From: Planctomycetota bacterium
Lineage (GTDB): Bacteria; Planctomycetota; GCA-002687715; DRQF01
Assembly: GCA_020639295.1 (NCBI GenBank)
Contig: JACKGY010000005.1
Coordinates: 124,001 to 188,000 of the forward strand
DNA: 64,000 nt
Direction of reading: 5' to 3'
The position numbers and the translations under genes are program-made. Position 1 is the first letter of the stretch; the number at the start of each line of letters is the position of its first letter. This document shows, piece after piece, positions 24,209 to 33,099 of this stretch. The notes under the pieces are model-generated. The model was not told the DNA's origin. It searched no databases and saw only the letters and a program-made list of their open reading frames with translations.

Positions 24209-26026
24209 TCATCGGTCGTCGGGCAGGACGACCTCCTGTTCGGCGTCACCCGGCCAGAGCGGCGGCGTCCGATCGGCGCTGAAGTCGATCCGTTCCTGGG
24301 CGCGACGCAGCTCACCGATCCGGAAGGGACCCTCCTCGAGGGTGAGGAAGGCGAGACCGCCGTCGCTGCCGACCGCGACCGTCCGCGCCATCGCGCCTCC
24401 TTCGATCTTGGCCAGCCAGTTGCCGCGCGGCCGACGCGCGGAATCGACGACCCGGGCTCGCACCAGGGCCGCCTTGCGCAGGCGGTAGACCAGGTGTTCC
24501 GCGGCGCCGGGTTCGAGGTCGAGCCGTCTCGTCACGACCTCGCCGGGCACCGGCAGGTGGCCGTTCGTCGCCGGCAGCTCGGCCTGGCGATCGAAGTCAC
24601 GCCGATTGTTGAACCCGCCGGATCGGCCCGCGCTCGCCAGTTCGACCCGGATCGGCCCGGGCGGCAGCTCGGCCCGGAGCCGGCCATCGTTCCCGGTGCT
24701 GGCCCGGAAGAACTCGCGGCCGTTCTCCCACTGGAGTTCGCCCGAGACCCGGAGCAGGCGGAACTCCACCCCAGGCACCGGACGATCGAGTTCGTCGAGG
24801 GCCTCGATCACGAGCGCGGCCGGCGCGTCGAGGTGCAGGATCAGCTCCTCCGGGCGGTCGTCGGGCTCGACCTCGAGCCGGGCGAGCAGCCCGCTGGCGC
24901 CGGACCTGGTCCAGGCCCTGAAGCACCAGCTGCCCTGCGGCAGATGATCGATGATGAAACGGCCATCTTCGTCGGTCACGACCTCGAGCGCCGGGCTCAC
25001 GCCGACGCTCGCCGTCTGCGCGTAGAGGATGCGCGCCGCCGCGACCGCCCGACCCTGGTGATCGAGGAGCCGGCCGCGGAGCGCGGGCGCGGCGAGCACC
25101 GGTAGTTCGAGCCGGCCAAGGTCGACTCCTGGCCGGGCCTCCAGGCGCCAGATCCTCTTCCGCTGGTCGAACTCGAAGCCTCGGGGCCACAACAGGGGAT
25201 CGGCCTGACCCATGAAGCCATCGAAGGGCGATGACGGACGATGATCGCGCTCGAAGAAGCCGGGCTCGCCCGTGATCGACAGGCTACAGGCGCCGGGTGG
25301 CACCGGTGGGAACTCGAAGGCGCCCTCGGCGTCGGTCCGCAGGACGTAGGCGGTCGGGCCCCAGGGCCGATCGGGTCGTGGCGCCGCGATGACCGTGACC
25401 GCGCCGAGCTTGCGCTCGACCGGGAAGCGCGACAGGAGTCCGAAGCCCAGACCGGCCGAGAGTGTGAGCTCACGATCCACGGCCGGGGCGCCGCTCAGGC
25501 CGTCGACCAGGCGGCCCGCGATGCGCTGGGCCAGTCCGAAAGGAAGAATCTGGACTCCCTCGTCGATCTCCGCCACCAGCAGCTCGAGCCGGCCGGTCGC
25601 GTCCGGAAGTCGCCGGTCGTCGGGCGGGAACAGGCGCCAGCCCTCGCTGCGCGACCGGAGACCGATCCGCTCGCAGCCGGCGGGCAGTTCGATCGAGAAG
25701 GGCGCGCGCCAATCGGCCTCGACGCCCGTCGTCGGCGCCCCCTGGTCGAAGTCGCAGTCGAGGACAAGGGGCAGGAAGGGCGCCAGCTCACCGAGGGGCT
25801 GCAGCCTGAAGCCGAGCCGCCTCGTCCGGTCCTCGCTGCGCGACTCGTCCGGCCGCCGCTGCGGGGTCGGCCGATCGACGGCGACCTCCTGGTCGGCCCC
25901 GGTCGTCACCGGTCTGGCGCCCACCTGCCGTGGCAGGCGGTCATCGTCAGCGGACCCGCCAAAGCGCAGGATGACCAGCAGCGCGAGCCCGACGACGACA
26001 GCGAAGACGACGAGCAGCCGCGCCAT
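24209..26026 (-). CDS. Membrane-anchored carboxypeptidase-regulatory-like beta-sandwich protein
   Basis: 605-residue exported protein. Start ATG 26026 is preceded by GGAGGGAGGG and gives an N-terminal anchor (residues 5-21, LLVVFAVVVGLALLVIL). The ectodomain contains several carboxypeptidase-D regulatory-like repeats, recognisable by LRTDAEGAFEFPPVPPG, VVTDEDGRFIIDHLPQG and STGNDGRLRAELPPG. These beta-sandwiches often build surface or secretion-related scaffolds and are not enzymes. Convergent with the DUF418 gene and not obviously in an operon. No specific function assigned. Confidence 0.82.
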   Translation of the reverse strand: MARLLVVFAVVVGLALLVILRFGGSADDDRLPRQVGARPVTTGADQEVAVDRPTPQRRPDESRSEDRTRRLGFRLQPLGELAPFLPLVLDCDFDQGAPTTGVEADWRAPFSIELPAGCERIGLRSRSEGWRLFPPDDRRLPDATGRLELLVAEIDEGVQILPFGLAQRIAGRLVDGLSGAPAVDRELTLSAGLGFGLLSRFPVERKLGAVTVIAAPRPDRPWGPTAYVLRTDAEGAFEFPPVPPGACSLSITGEPGFFERDHRPSSPFDGFMGQADPLLWPRGFEFDQRKRIWRLEARPGVDLGRLELPVLAAPALRGRLLDHQGRAVAAARILYAQTASVGVSPALEVVTDEDGRFIIDHLPQGSWCFRAWTRSGASGLLARLEVEPDDRPEELILHLDAPAALVIEALDELDRPVPGVEFRLLRVSGELQWENGREFFRASTGNDGRLRAELPPGPIRVELASAGRSGGFNNRRDFDRQAELPATNGHLPVPGEVVTRRLDLEPGAAEHLVYRLRKAALVRARVVDSARRPRGNWLAKIEGGAMARTVAVGSDGGLAFLTLEEGPFRIGELRRAQERIDFSADRTPPLWPGDAEQEVVLPDDR

Positions 26027-26341
26027 GACCCTCCCTCCTTCCGGCGGAACCGCTCCCCGCCCCTCCCAGGTCCGCTTCACCCGCGTCGCCCCCTCACGGC
26101 CTCCGCCTCCGGCGCACCATGATACCGCCCCCCGTGATCCCCGGCTGCCCGACCGCCGATTCGCCTCTCAACGAGATGACCTCCTCTCCCCCGGTCCGCC
26201 GCGGCCGCAGCGCCGCCTCCCCGCGGCGCCGAGCCCGGCTGCAAGGAACCTCTCATGAACGAGCCACGACCTGATGCGGACTCTTGGCCGTAGTGGGCCT
26301 GAGTCGAGCAATCGGTCTCCGGGAAACCCGAAGCGATTCAA
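26027..26341. other. Intergenic region without recognised genes
   Basis: A 315-base gap between two minus-strand genes. It is C-rich on the plus strand and then falls in GC towards 26341, where the low-GC gene begins. No convincing ORF, promoter or terminator seen. Confidence 0.5.
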
Positions 26342-27685
26342 CTACGGCACGGAGGGCGTCTCAGGCTGCACGATCACCCGAACGGACGAATGCATGGGAG
26401 AGATCGAAGGATCGTAGACCTCGACTTCCATGATGCTGAACACTCTTCCCTCGCTCGGCGCTGGAACCTCGATGACAACCTTGCGTTGCTTCACCGGAGA
26501 AATCGATAGGCTCCCGGTCACGTCGACGCCGTCCAGTCTGACGACATAGCTGACGTTCGGGCCACTCAGCTGTTCGCCAATGAGGGCCAGAGCCTCACCC
26601 GGTCGGACCCTTCTCGCGGGGTGAACCACGAGAATCGGTCGCAGAGGACTCGCTACCTGATACTCTCGCGAGACGATTGCCGGATCTTGAGCGTCCTCGA
26701 CTTTGACGACATCTCCCAACTGCAGGGCCTGACTGATCAGGACCGTACACAGTCCGGTCTGGGGATCCGTCTCTTTCGACCCGGTAACGTCGAATTCGCT
26801 TCCGGAGCGAACGACCTTCACGCGCGCATGGAGCCCTCTGCCGTACCTGAACGCCAACGCCCGCTGGCCTACCGACAAGTCATCAACAACCAGCGCTGGC
26901 CGGAGATCGCCGCCTGCCCAGGGTCGGAAGGCAACCAATGACTGACTCCCCCCTGCTGTCTCGAGCCGCCAACGGTCGGCCAGGATTCGCTGGTCCCGCA
27001 CGACAAGCTCAAAGCCGAACACGTCACTCTTGCAGATCTCCCGAGGACTCAATCCGATCGGACTGCAATCGACGCTTCCCCAGGACCCAGCGAGATCCGG
27101 CAGCAGATCGCCATCACTATCGTCGTATCGACAGACCGAATTCGAGGCGACATCGAAGACGAATAGTCGACATTCGTCAAGAAACGCGGTGATCGGTATT
27201 CCGGACGTCAGCCCGGTCAGTAACGTGGCTTTCCATGACACCGCTGGCGACGACCCAGACAGGTCGTAGCGACCCACCTTGATGACCGGAACTCCGTTCT
27301 TGAGCCCGCAGGCGAGAAACTCATTGTCATACCCTCGTACCGCCGAGACATGAAGCACATGGTCGAAGTCAGATCCCCCTAAGGTGCCTACCAGTGTCGA
27401 AGTTCCGGTTGCGGGGTCGCCCCAGAAGCACAGGACTTCGCCATGTAACCCGTGCGCGACGACGATCCAGTCCAATGTCCGGCCGATGCACTGATGCAGG
27501 TTGTTGAGCCGGTGAAGCCCACGCTGCAAGGGAATCGCCGGGAATGCCGGATGAATCACCTGCGGATCGGCGACTTCCGTGGGGTTTGCGTACCAGCTCG
27601 GATAGCTTTGCGCCATGACCCGGTCGGCGATCAACAGAACTGTGATCGAATAGAGAACTGCAAAATAGAACCGTTGCTTCGTCAC
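26342..27685 (-). CDS. Secreted hypothetical protein with IPT/TIG-like domain, low GC
   Basis: 447-residue exported protein. I choose the GTG at 27685 because GGGGAG lies eight bases upstream and the product then starts with a signal peptide (TKQRFYFAVLYSITVLLIAD, cleavage near VMAQS). The middle is beta-rich and resembles a propeller-like sequence. Residues of about 350-440 (RPILVVHPARRVRPGEALAL, then IGEQLSGPNVSYVVRLDG) fit an IPT/TIG immunoglobulin-like domain. Codon use is clearly less GC-rich than all neighbours, with many A- and T-ending codons, suggesting recent acquisition. No function can be named. Confidence 0.78.
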   Translation of the reverse strand: MTKQRFYFAVLYSITVLLIADRVMAQSYPSWYANPTEVADPQVIHPAFPAIPLQRGLHRLNNLHQCIGRTLDWIVVAHGLHGEVLCFWGDPATGTSTLVGTLGGSDFDHVLHVSAVRGYDNEFLACGLKNGVPVIKVGRYDLSGSSPAVSWKATLLTGLTSGIPITAFLDECRLFVFDVASNSVCRYDDSDGDLLPDLAGSWGSVDCSPIGLSPREICKSDVFGFELVVRDQRILADRWRLETAGGSQSLVAFRPWAGGDLRPALVVDDLSVGQRALAFRYGRGLHARVKVVRSGSEFDVTGSKETDPQTGLCTVLISQALQLGDVVKVEDAQDPAIVSREYQVASPLRPILVVHPARRVRPGEALALIGEQLSGPNVSYVVRLDGVDVTGSLSISPVKQRKVVIEVPAPSEGRVFSIMEVEVYDPSISPMHSSVRVIVQPETPSVP

Positions 27686-28250
27686 GAGGCCACTCCCCAA
27701 TATCAGGCTCCTCCGGGTTTCGTGTGGGTAGGCATCATGTCCAGCACTGCACACGTTGATTCTCACCACGCCACCAGCCTCCGGTGCCTACCGCCCGGGG
27801 CCCGCGACACGAGCCCGCTTCAGGCGATGTGACCTTCCCCCGATTCAGTTGGCACCTGATACTCAGGCAGCCGCCTGAAGCGCTCCTCGAAAGCGCTCGG
27901 CGGGTGGCCGAGCGAGTCTCGGCGCGCGTGCTCACGCCAGTCGACGACGCAATTCGCGATCGTAGTGTCGGCCGGTCGCGCCGTCACGATCAAATGCCTG
28001 ATCCCCGTCCCCGCGCGGCCCTCGCGCCGCCGGCCCCTGGAGTCGCGAGCCTCGGGCCCTGGGACCGGGCAATGCCCCGACCACCGGTTCCGTCGGAAGA
28101 AGCTGCCCGCCTGCGCGGTCGGTGTGCCCCGCCGTGGGATGACCGGTCGCCTGCTCCCCCCCAGGAGCGCCTCGTGATGGTGATGGCGAGTTGACCCTGG
28201 AGCGGACAGCTCATCCGCGTTGCCGAGAAAACGTGCCTGACGCCGTAGGG
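27686..28250. other. Intergenic region with possible coding debris
   Basis: 565 bases between the low-GC gene and the GT2 gene. No intact gene was recognised. One minus-strand reading frame in its centre resembles a worn transposase tail (listed separately). No promoter or terminator is obvious. Confidence 0.45.
27820..27996 (-). pseudogene. Possible remnant of an IS3-type transposase C-terminus
   Basis: The minus strand translates to VVDWREHARRDSLGHPPSAF followed by EERF, which resembles the WRxxYNxxRPHSSLGxxTPxEF tail of IS3-family OrfB integrases with several changes. Upstream the frame loses all resemblance, and no catalytic DDE block or terminal repeats are seen. Weak evidence; it may be chance. 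Confidence 0.22.
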
Positions 28251-29252
28251 CTACTTGACCGGTAGTTCGAAGTCCTGGGCCCGGCAGACCTGGCGGCGCT
28301 TCAGGCAGTAGGGCAGCGACCAGAAGGCGGCGACGGTGGCCTTGATGCAGATCCACAGGCCGTTCCGGGTCTCGCGGATCATCGAGAAGCCGCCGATCGA
28401 ACCGACCGCGTCGGCGGTGACCTCGGCGCTCTTGCGTCGGGGCAGGAGCGGCTTCAGGAAGAGCCGCAGGACGAAGCCGAGGATCTTGGTGAAGGCGACG
28501 TTCTTGAACAGGTAGAGCCAGAGATTGCGGACGTGGTAGTAGAGGCTGCGCGGCGTCTTCTTCATGCCGAAGGGCGTGCCGTGGCGGACCTCCACCTCCG
28601 GGAACTGGAGGATGCGGTAGCCCAGGTTGAGCACGCGGCAGCTCAGGTCGCGCTCGTTGCCGTAGATGAAGAAGTGCTCGTCGTAGTAGCCGGCGCGGGC
28701 CAGCACGTCGCGCCGGGCCATCGTGGCGCAACCGCGGAAGGTGGCCATGTAGCGCTCGGCGTTCACCGCCGGATGCGCGTCGTACCAGTCCGGCGTGCCC
28801 GGTTCGATCACCTTGCTGGAGATCAGGCCGGTGGTCTCGGGCTCGGCGGCGAACTTCGCCAGCACCTTGGCGACCCACTCCGGCGGCAGGATGACGTCGT
28901 CGTCGAGGATGGCGACGAAGTCGGTCGTGGCGTTGCCGAAGCCGATGTTGAAGGTCTCGCAGGCGCCGTAGCTCGAGTCGTGCATCTCGATGAAGGTCAC
29001 CTCGGGGTAGTCGCGGCGGACCATCTCCTGGGTGCCGTCCGAGGAGTGGTTGTCGACGACGATGACCTCGTCGAAGGGGATCGTCTGCGCCCGGATGCCG
29101 TCGAGGTTCCGGCGGACGTCCTCGCGCTTGTTGAACGAGGTCATGACCGCGGCCACGCTGGCCCGCCCGGCCCGGGGGCTCAGGTTGAGGTAGCGGCGGC
29201 GGGCCTCCTCGAAGGCGATCGGCGCGATCTCGGTCGGCGTCGTCTCAGACAT
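28251..29252 (-). CDS. GT2 family glycosyltransferase
   Basis: 333-residue GT-A glycosyltransferase. AAVMTSFNKREDVRRNL, VIVVDNHSSDGT and VAILDDDVILPPEW (DDD donor-metal site) are in the expected order, then YGNERDLSCRVLNLGYRI as the catalytic-base region. A hydrophobic C-terminal stretch (LRLFLKPLLP and WICIKATVAAFWSLP) suggests membrane contact. Last gene of the six-gene minus-strand train; its start overlaps the stop of the PIG-L gene by eight bases. Sugar specificity unknown. Confidence 0.92.
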   Translation of the reverse strand: MSETTPTEIAPIAFEEARRRYLNLSPRAGRASVAAVMTSFNKREDVRRNLDGIRAQTIPFDEVIVVDNHSSDGTQEMVRRDYPEVTFIEMHDSSYGACETFNIGFGNATTDFVAILDDDVILPPEWVAKVLAKFAAEPETTGLISSKVIEPGTPDWYDAHPAVNAERYMATFRGCATMARRDVLARAGYYDEHFFIYGNERDLSCRVLNLGYRILQFPEVEVRHGTPFGMKKTPRSLYYHVRNLWLYLFKNVAFTKILGFVLRLFLKPLLPRRKSAEVTADAVGSIGGFSMIRETRNGLWICIKATVAAFWSLPYCLKRRQVCRAQDFELPVK

Positions 29253-30024
29253 GCGGCGGTCTCGGGGTCATCGAATCGATCAGGCGGCACAGCTCGTCGG
29301 CGGTCCGACGATATTCGGGAAAGCGCCCCGGCGCCACCACCAGATAGCCTTCGCAATGGCTGATCTCGGCCATCGGCACGTTGGCCGTGCGGGCCCGGTC
29401 GCGGGCCTCGACCTTGCCCGGGATGTCGTGGTGCTCGATCTGGGAGGCGTAGCAGGCCAGCGCCCGGAGCTTGCGCTCCTCGTGACCGCTCAGGTCGAGC
29501 AGCAGGTTGATCGGCATCAGCGAACCGACCTCGTAGGCGATCAGGGCGGGCGCCGACTCCAGGCCGACCAGGGCCAGCTCGCCGATCAGGCAGGCGGCCT
29601 TGTGGTCGGGGTGGAGCTCGAAGGGCGAGGGCAGCGCGACCCGGTCCGGCTCGACCTCCTTCAGGATCGCCCGCAGCCGGCGGACCGCCTCGGAGTCCTG
29701 CCCCCCGGCCAGCTCGCGCAGGCCGCCGTCCGGCAGGTCGAGGAAGCGGAGATCGCTGACGCCGAGCTCGCGCGCGGCGGCCCGGCACTCGTCCTGGCGC
29801 AGGCGGGCGTAGTCCGGTCCGCTCGGACTGCCGGGCACCCCCTGCGAGCCGTCGCTGAGGACGACCAGGGTCACCGGCCGACCGGCGTCGACGTGGCCCA
29901 TGATCAGGCCGGCGGCGCCGATGACCTCGTCGTCCGGATGCGGCGCCACGACCAGCAACGAACCGGTGGCCAGCGCCGTCGGCGGCAGGAGCGGCTCCCA
30001 GGAGCGGTAGTGCGGCTCCCTCAT
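29245..30024 (-). CDS. PIG-L family LmbE-like deacetylase
   Basis: 259-residue zinc deacetylase of the PIG-L/LmbE family, which removes N-acetyl groups from GlcNAc-containing substrates. Zinc ligands visible in VVAPHPDDEVIG and in FELHPDHKAA. Start ATG 30024 overlaps the GT2 stop (ATGA). One of two PIG-L genes in the same train, suggesting that two amino sugars, or the same sugar at two stages, are de-N-acetylated during glycan assembly. The substrate is inferred from family and context. Confidence 0.92.
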   Translation of the reverse strand: MREPHYRSWEPLLPPTALATGSLLVVAPHPDDEVIGAAGLIMGHVDAGRPVTLVVLSDGSQGVPGSPSGPDYARLRQDECRAAARELGVSDLRFLDLPDGGLRELAGGQDSEAVRRLRAILKEVEPDRVALPSPFELHPDHKAACLIGELALVGLESAPALIAYEVGSLMPINLLLDLSGHEERKLRALACYASQIEHHDIPGKVEARDRARTANVPMAEISHCEGYLVVAPGRFPEYRRTADELCRLIDSMTPRPPHV

Positions 30025-30875
30025 GCGCCCCGGGCCTCCAGCCTGGCGATCCGCGCCTCGAGATCGACCACCCGCGCCGCCAGCTCCTCCGCCCGCGCGC
30101 CGGCCGCGAGCAGCTGGCCGCGGCCGTCGAGGAGCATGCGCATGATGTCGCCGATGGCGGTGTGCAGGTACTTCTTGCACAGCATCTCGTTGGTCTCGGA
30201 GAACTCCTTGCGCATCGAGGTGATGGCGTTGCTTTGGTCGGTGCGGACGTGGAACTGCGCGGTGTAGCGGCGCAGGTGATGGAAGTGGTGGTCGAAGGCG
30301 TAGCGGAAGAAGAGGTCGAGATCCTCGAGCACGTCCAGCTCGACGTCGAAGCCGCCGTAGGTGGCGTAGAGCTCCCTGCGGTGGCAGAAGGTCGACAGAT
30401 GGATGTAGCAGCCGAGGTAGAAGCCGGCCCGCGAGAAGTCCTCCGAGGGCCCGTTCTCCAGCCGCGTGACCACGTAGCCGCCGGCGCCGTCCGGCTCCTC
30501 GATGCCCTTCATCGCGTCGCTGTAGACCACCTTGGCGCCGCTGGCCGCCGCCGCGGCCATCAGCGACTCGACGTGGTCCGGATACCAGACGTCGTCGTCG
30601 TCCAGGTAGCAGATCCAGGCGCCGGTGGCGGCCTCGATGGCGAGGTTCGCGGCGCGGGAGCGGCCCGGCTTGTTCTCGGGCGCGTAGTCGAGGTAGTGGA
30701 GATCGAGCCGGCCGGCGAACTCGTCGACCAGGTCCTGGACGCTGGCGCCACCGTCGTTGATCAGCATCACCTCGACCGCCGGCCAGGTCTGGGCCGCGAC
30801 CGACTCGAGCGCGCGGCGCAGCATGCGCGGCCGGTTGAACGTGCGGATGATCACCGAGACCTTGTCCTGGCTCAT
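30021..30875 (-). CDS. GT2 family glycosyltransferase with C-terminal helix
   Basis: 284-residue GT-A enzyme: SVIIRTFNRPRMLRRAL, MLINDGGASVQD, and ICYLDDDDVWYPDH as the metal-binding DXD region, then DVLEDLDLFFRYAF as the acceptor-side acidic motif. The final 35 residues (AARVVDLEARIARLEARG) form a short coiled coil, probably for dimerisation. Overlaps both neighbours by ATGA. Specificity unknown. Confidence 0.92.
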   Translation of the reverse strand: MSQDKVSVIIRTFNRPRMLRRALESVAAQTWPAVEVMLINDGGASVQDLVDEFAGRLDLHYLDYAPENKPGRSRAANLAIEAATGAWICYLDDDDVWYPDHVESLMAAAAASGAKVVYSDAMKGIEEPDGAGGYVVTRLENGPSEDFSRAGFYLGCYIHLSTFCHRRELYATYGGFDVELDVLEDLDLFFRYAFDHHFHHLRRYTAQFHVRTDQSNAITSMRKEFSETNEMLCKKYLHTAIGDIMRMLLDGRGQLLAAGARAEELAARVVDLEARIARLEARGA

Positions 30876-32329
30876 GCGTCCTTCTCTTCCTGATCGGCGC
30901 CACCCAGCCGGATGGCGAGTTCGGGGTCGGCGGCGGTGAGGGCGACGAGGGCGGCCCGATCGCCGCGGATCGCCTCCTCCAGCATCGTCTTGCGTTCGAG
31001 CAGGGAGCCGACGAAACGGGCGATCTCGGCCAGGCGCGCGTTGCGGAAGGCCAGGCGGTCGCGGGCGAGGTCGCGGCCCGCCGGCGGCGCCCCCTCGGCG
31101 ACCACGTCCTCGTAGATGCGTTCGATCATCCCGGCGTACTCCTCGCCGGTGACCAGATGCCCGGGTTCGCCGGCGGCGAGACCTTCGCGTCCCTCGCGCG
31201 GCACCAGTTCCTCGAGCACCTTGCGCAGGGCTTCGACGTCGCCGGCCGGGACCACCCGACCACGCCCGCCGACCCGTTCGGCCATGGCCCCGACGTCGCT
31301 CACGACCACCGGGAGGCCCAGCATCAGGGCCTCGTCGACCACCAGCGAGTGGGTCTCCATCGCCCGCGAGGGGAAGACCGCGACGTCGGTCTCGGCCAGG
31401 ATCTCGGACAGGCGCTCCGGCTCGTAGGGGCCGGTGAAACGGAGTTCGACCGGACCGGCGAGGCGGCGCATCTCGTTCTCCAGCCCGGCCTCGACCGAGG
31501 CGCCGGCGAAGTGCAGGCGGATGCGGCTGGCCAGCGGCGAGCCGGCCGCCGCGCGGACCAGATCGAGCACGCCCTTGAGCCGCGAGAGATTGCCCCAGTG
31601 CGAGAAGGTCACCGGCTGATCGCGGCGGTCGGGGACGGGACGCGATCGGTTCGGGCGCCCGTGCAGGACGCCCAGCGGTTCGAGCCGTACCTTGTGGAAC
31701 ACCGAACGCGGGAAGCGGCCCAGCTCGCCCAGCTTCACCAGCTGCCGCTGGGTCGAGACGATCAGGGCCCGGGCGAGGGCCAGTTCCTGGTCGAGGTCGG
31801 CGAAACGCATCTCCAGGCCGAAGCGCATCTCGCCCTCCTCCATCGGCCGCCGGATCATCAGGCATTCCTGGCAGGCGGCGAGCCCCTCGGGGACGGCGCA
31901 GAAGCGCTCGTCGTCCGGCATGCGGAAGAAGAGCGCGCAGCTGGTCCAGTAGTCGTGCAGGGTCACCGCCGCCGGGATGCCGGCGCGCGCGGCCAGGCCG
32001 ACCAGGCCGGTGGTGAGGCCGTACCAGTGGTGCACGTGGACCAGGTCGGGGCGGAAGCCGGCGAGCAGGTTCTCGACCGCGGCGTCGGCGAGCGGGTCGT
32101 GGAGGTCGACCGGGTTGATGTAGCCCTCGGCGCGATGGAAGCGGTGGACCAGGATGCCCTCGTGCTCCTCCTGCTCGAGCTGCGCCACCGGGCGACGGCG
32201 CTCGGAGCCGGCAAGGATGCGCAGCTCGTGGCCGCGCTTCACGAGTTCGCGGGCGAGCACCACTACCGAACGCTCGACGCCGCCGGTGAACTCGGGCGGA
32301 TAGTTGTGCAGGGCCATGAGGACCTTCAT
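30872..32329 (-). CDS. GT4 family glycosyltransferase
   Basis: 485-residue GT-B enzyme with FTGGVERSVVVLARELVKRG glycine loop, VHVHHWYG, the donor-site E-x7-E in AMETHSLVVDEAL, and a further helical extension of about 90 residues at the C-terminus (after EEYAGMIERIYEDV). Start ATG 32329 overlaps the PIG-L stop (ATGA). The Cys cluster C-x2-C in AACQECLM is shared with the other GT4 proteins of the window, pointing to common ancestry of these enzymes. Confidence 0.92.
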   Translation of the reverse strand: MKVLMALHNYPPEFTGGVERSVVVLARELVKRGHELRILAGSERRRPVAQLEQEEHEGILVHRFHRAEGYINPVDLHDPLADAAVENLLAGFRPDLVHVHHWYGLTTGLVGLAARAGIPAAVTLHDYWTSCALFFRMPDDERFCAVPEGLAACQECLMIRRPMEEGEMRFGLEMRFADLDQELALARALIVSTQRQLVKLGELGRFPRSVFHKVRLEPLGVLHGRPNRSRPVPDRRDQPVTFSHWGNLSRLKGVLDLVRAAAGSPLASRIRLHFAGASVEAGLENEMRRLAGPVELRFTGPYEPERLSEILAETDVAVFPSRAMETHSLVVDEALMLGLPVVVSDVGAMAERVGGRGRVVPAGDVEALRKVLEELVPREGREGLAAGEPGHLVTGEEYAGMIERIYEDVVAEGAPPAGRDLARDRLAFRNARLAEIARFVGSLLERKTMLEEAIRGDRAALVALTAADPELAIRLGGADQEEKDA

Positions 32330-33099
32330 GGACGATCCTCCTCGGGATGAAGGCCGACGAAGGCCTCGGCGTGACGTTCGCCGCCGGGACCGACGTAGGG
32401 CAGGAGCATGGCGCGATAGCGGTTCATGCCGGCGACCACGCCGGCGAGGTCGACGTAGCGGCCCTGGCTGACGTAGCGGGCGATCGCCTCGCGCTTGCGC
32501 GCGAAGACCGCGCTCACGTCGACCAGGAATTCGGGCAGGAGGGTCGACCAGACCTCGTAGCCAAGGAGCGCGACCTCGCCGAGGAGGTCTCTCCGGTTGC
32601 GCGCGAGCTGGCGCACCGCGGCGGCGCAACCCCAGTGGTCGGCGTGGACCTCGCCGATCCAGGGGTAGTAGAGGCTGCGCGGCGAAACGCGCTCGATCTC
32701 CGCCTCCAGCCGGGCCGCGAGACCGTCGATCAGGACGCGGCGCTTCTCGTCCGGGTCGCTGGGCAGACCGGGATAGATGGCGTCGACGTTGCCCTCGGTG
32801 ACGCCGTCGACGAAGCCGAAGAAAACCACGTCCTCGCAGCCGAGGAAGTCGCGCAGGACGCCGCGGCTCTCGGCCTGGCGCAGGGCGACGTAGTCTCGCG
32901 GCTCGTAGTAGCGCTCCGGGTCGCCGAGACTGCCGTCGAAGACGATCACGGCGTGGATCGGGTCGCCCTGGTCCGCATGGCGAAGGAGGGTTCCGCCCGG
33001 CCCAACCATCTCGTCGTCGGGATGGGGCGCGATCACCAGCACCGGACCGGCCGGCAGCGCGCTCAGGACCCGGGGCATCGAGGGCGGGCCGAAGGCCAT
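32326..33099 (-). CDS. PIG-L family LmbE-like deacetylase
   Basis: 257-residue PIG-L/LmbE deacetylase. Zinc ligands in VIAPHPDDEMVG and in IGEVHADHWG (HxDH instead of the more common HPDH). It diverges strongly from the second PIG-L protein of the train, so the two are not recent duplicates and may act on different substrates. Overlaps the upstream radical-SAM-like gene by one base (TGATG) and the downstream GT4 by ATGA. Confidence 0.92.
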   Translation of the reverse strand: MAFGPPSMPRVLSALPAGPVLVIAPHPDDEMVGPGGTLLRHADQGDPIHAVIVFDGSLGDPERYYEPRDYVALRQAESRGVLRDFLGCEDVVFFGFVDGVTEGNVDAIYPGLPSDPDEKRRVLIDGLAARLEAEIERVSPRSLYYPWIGEVHADHWGCAAAVRQLARNRRDLLGEVALLGYEVWSTLLPEFLVDVSAVFARKREAIARYVSQGRYVDLAGVVAGMNRYRAMLLPYVGPGGERHAEAFVGLHPEEDRP

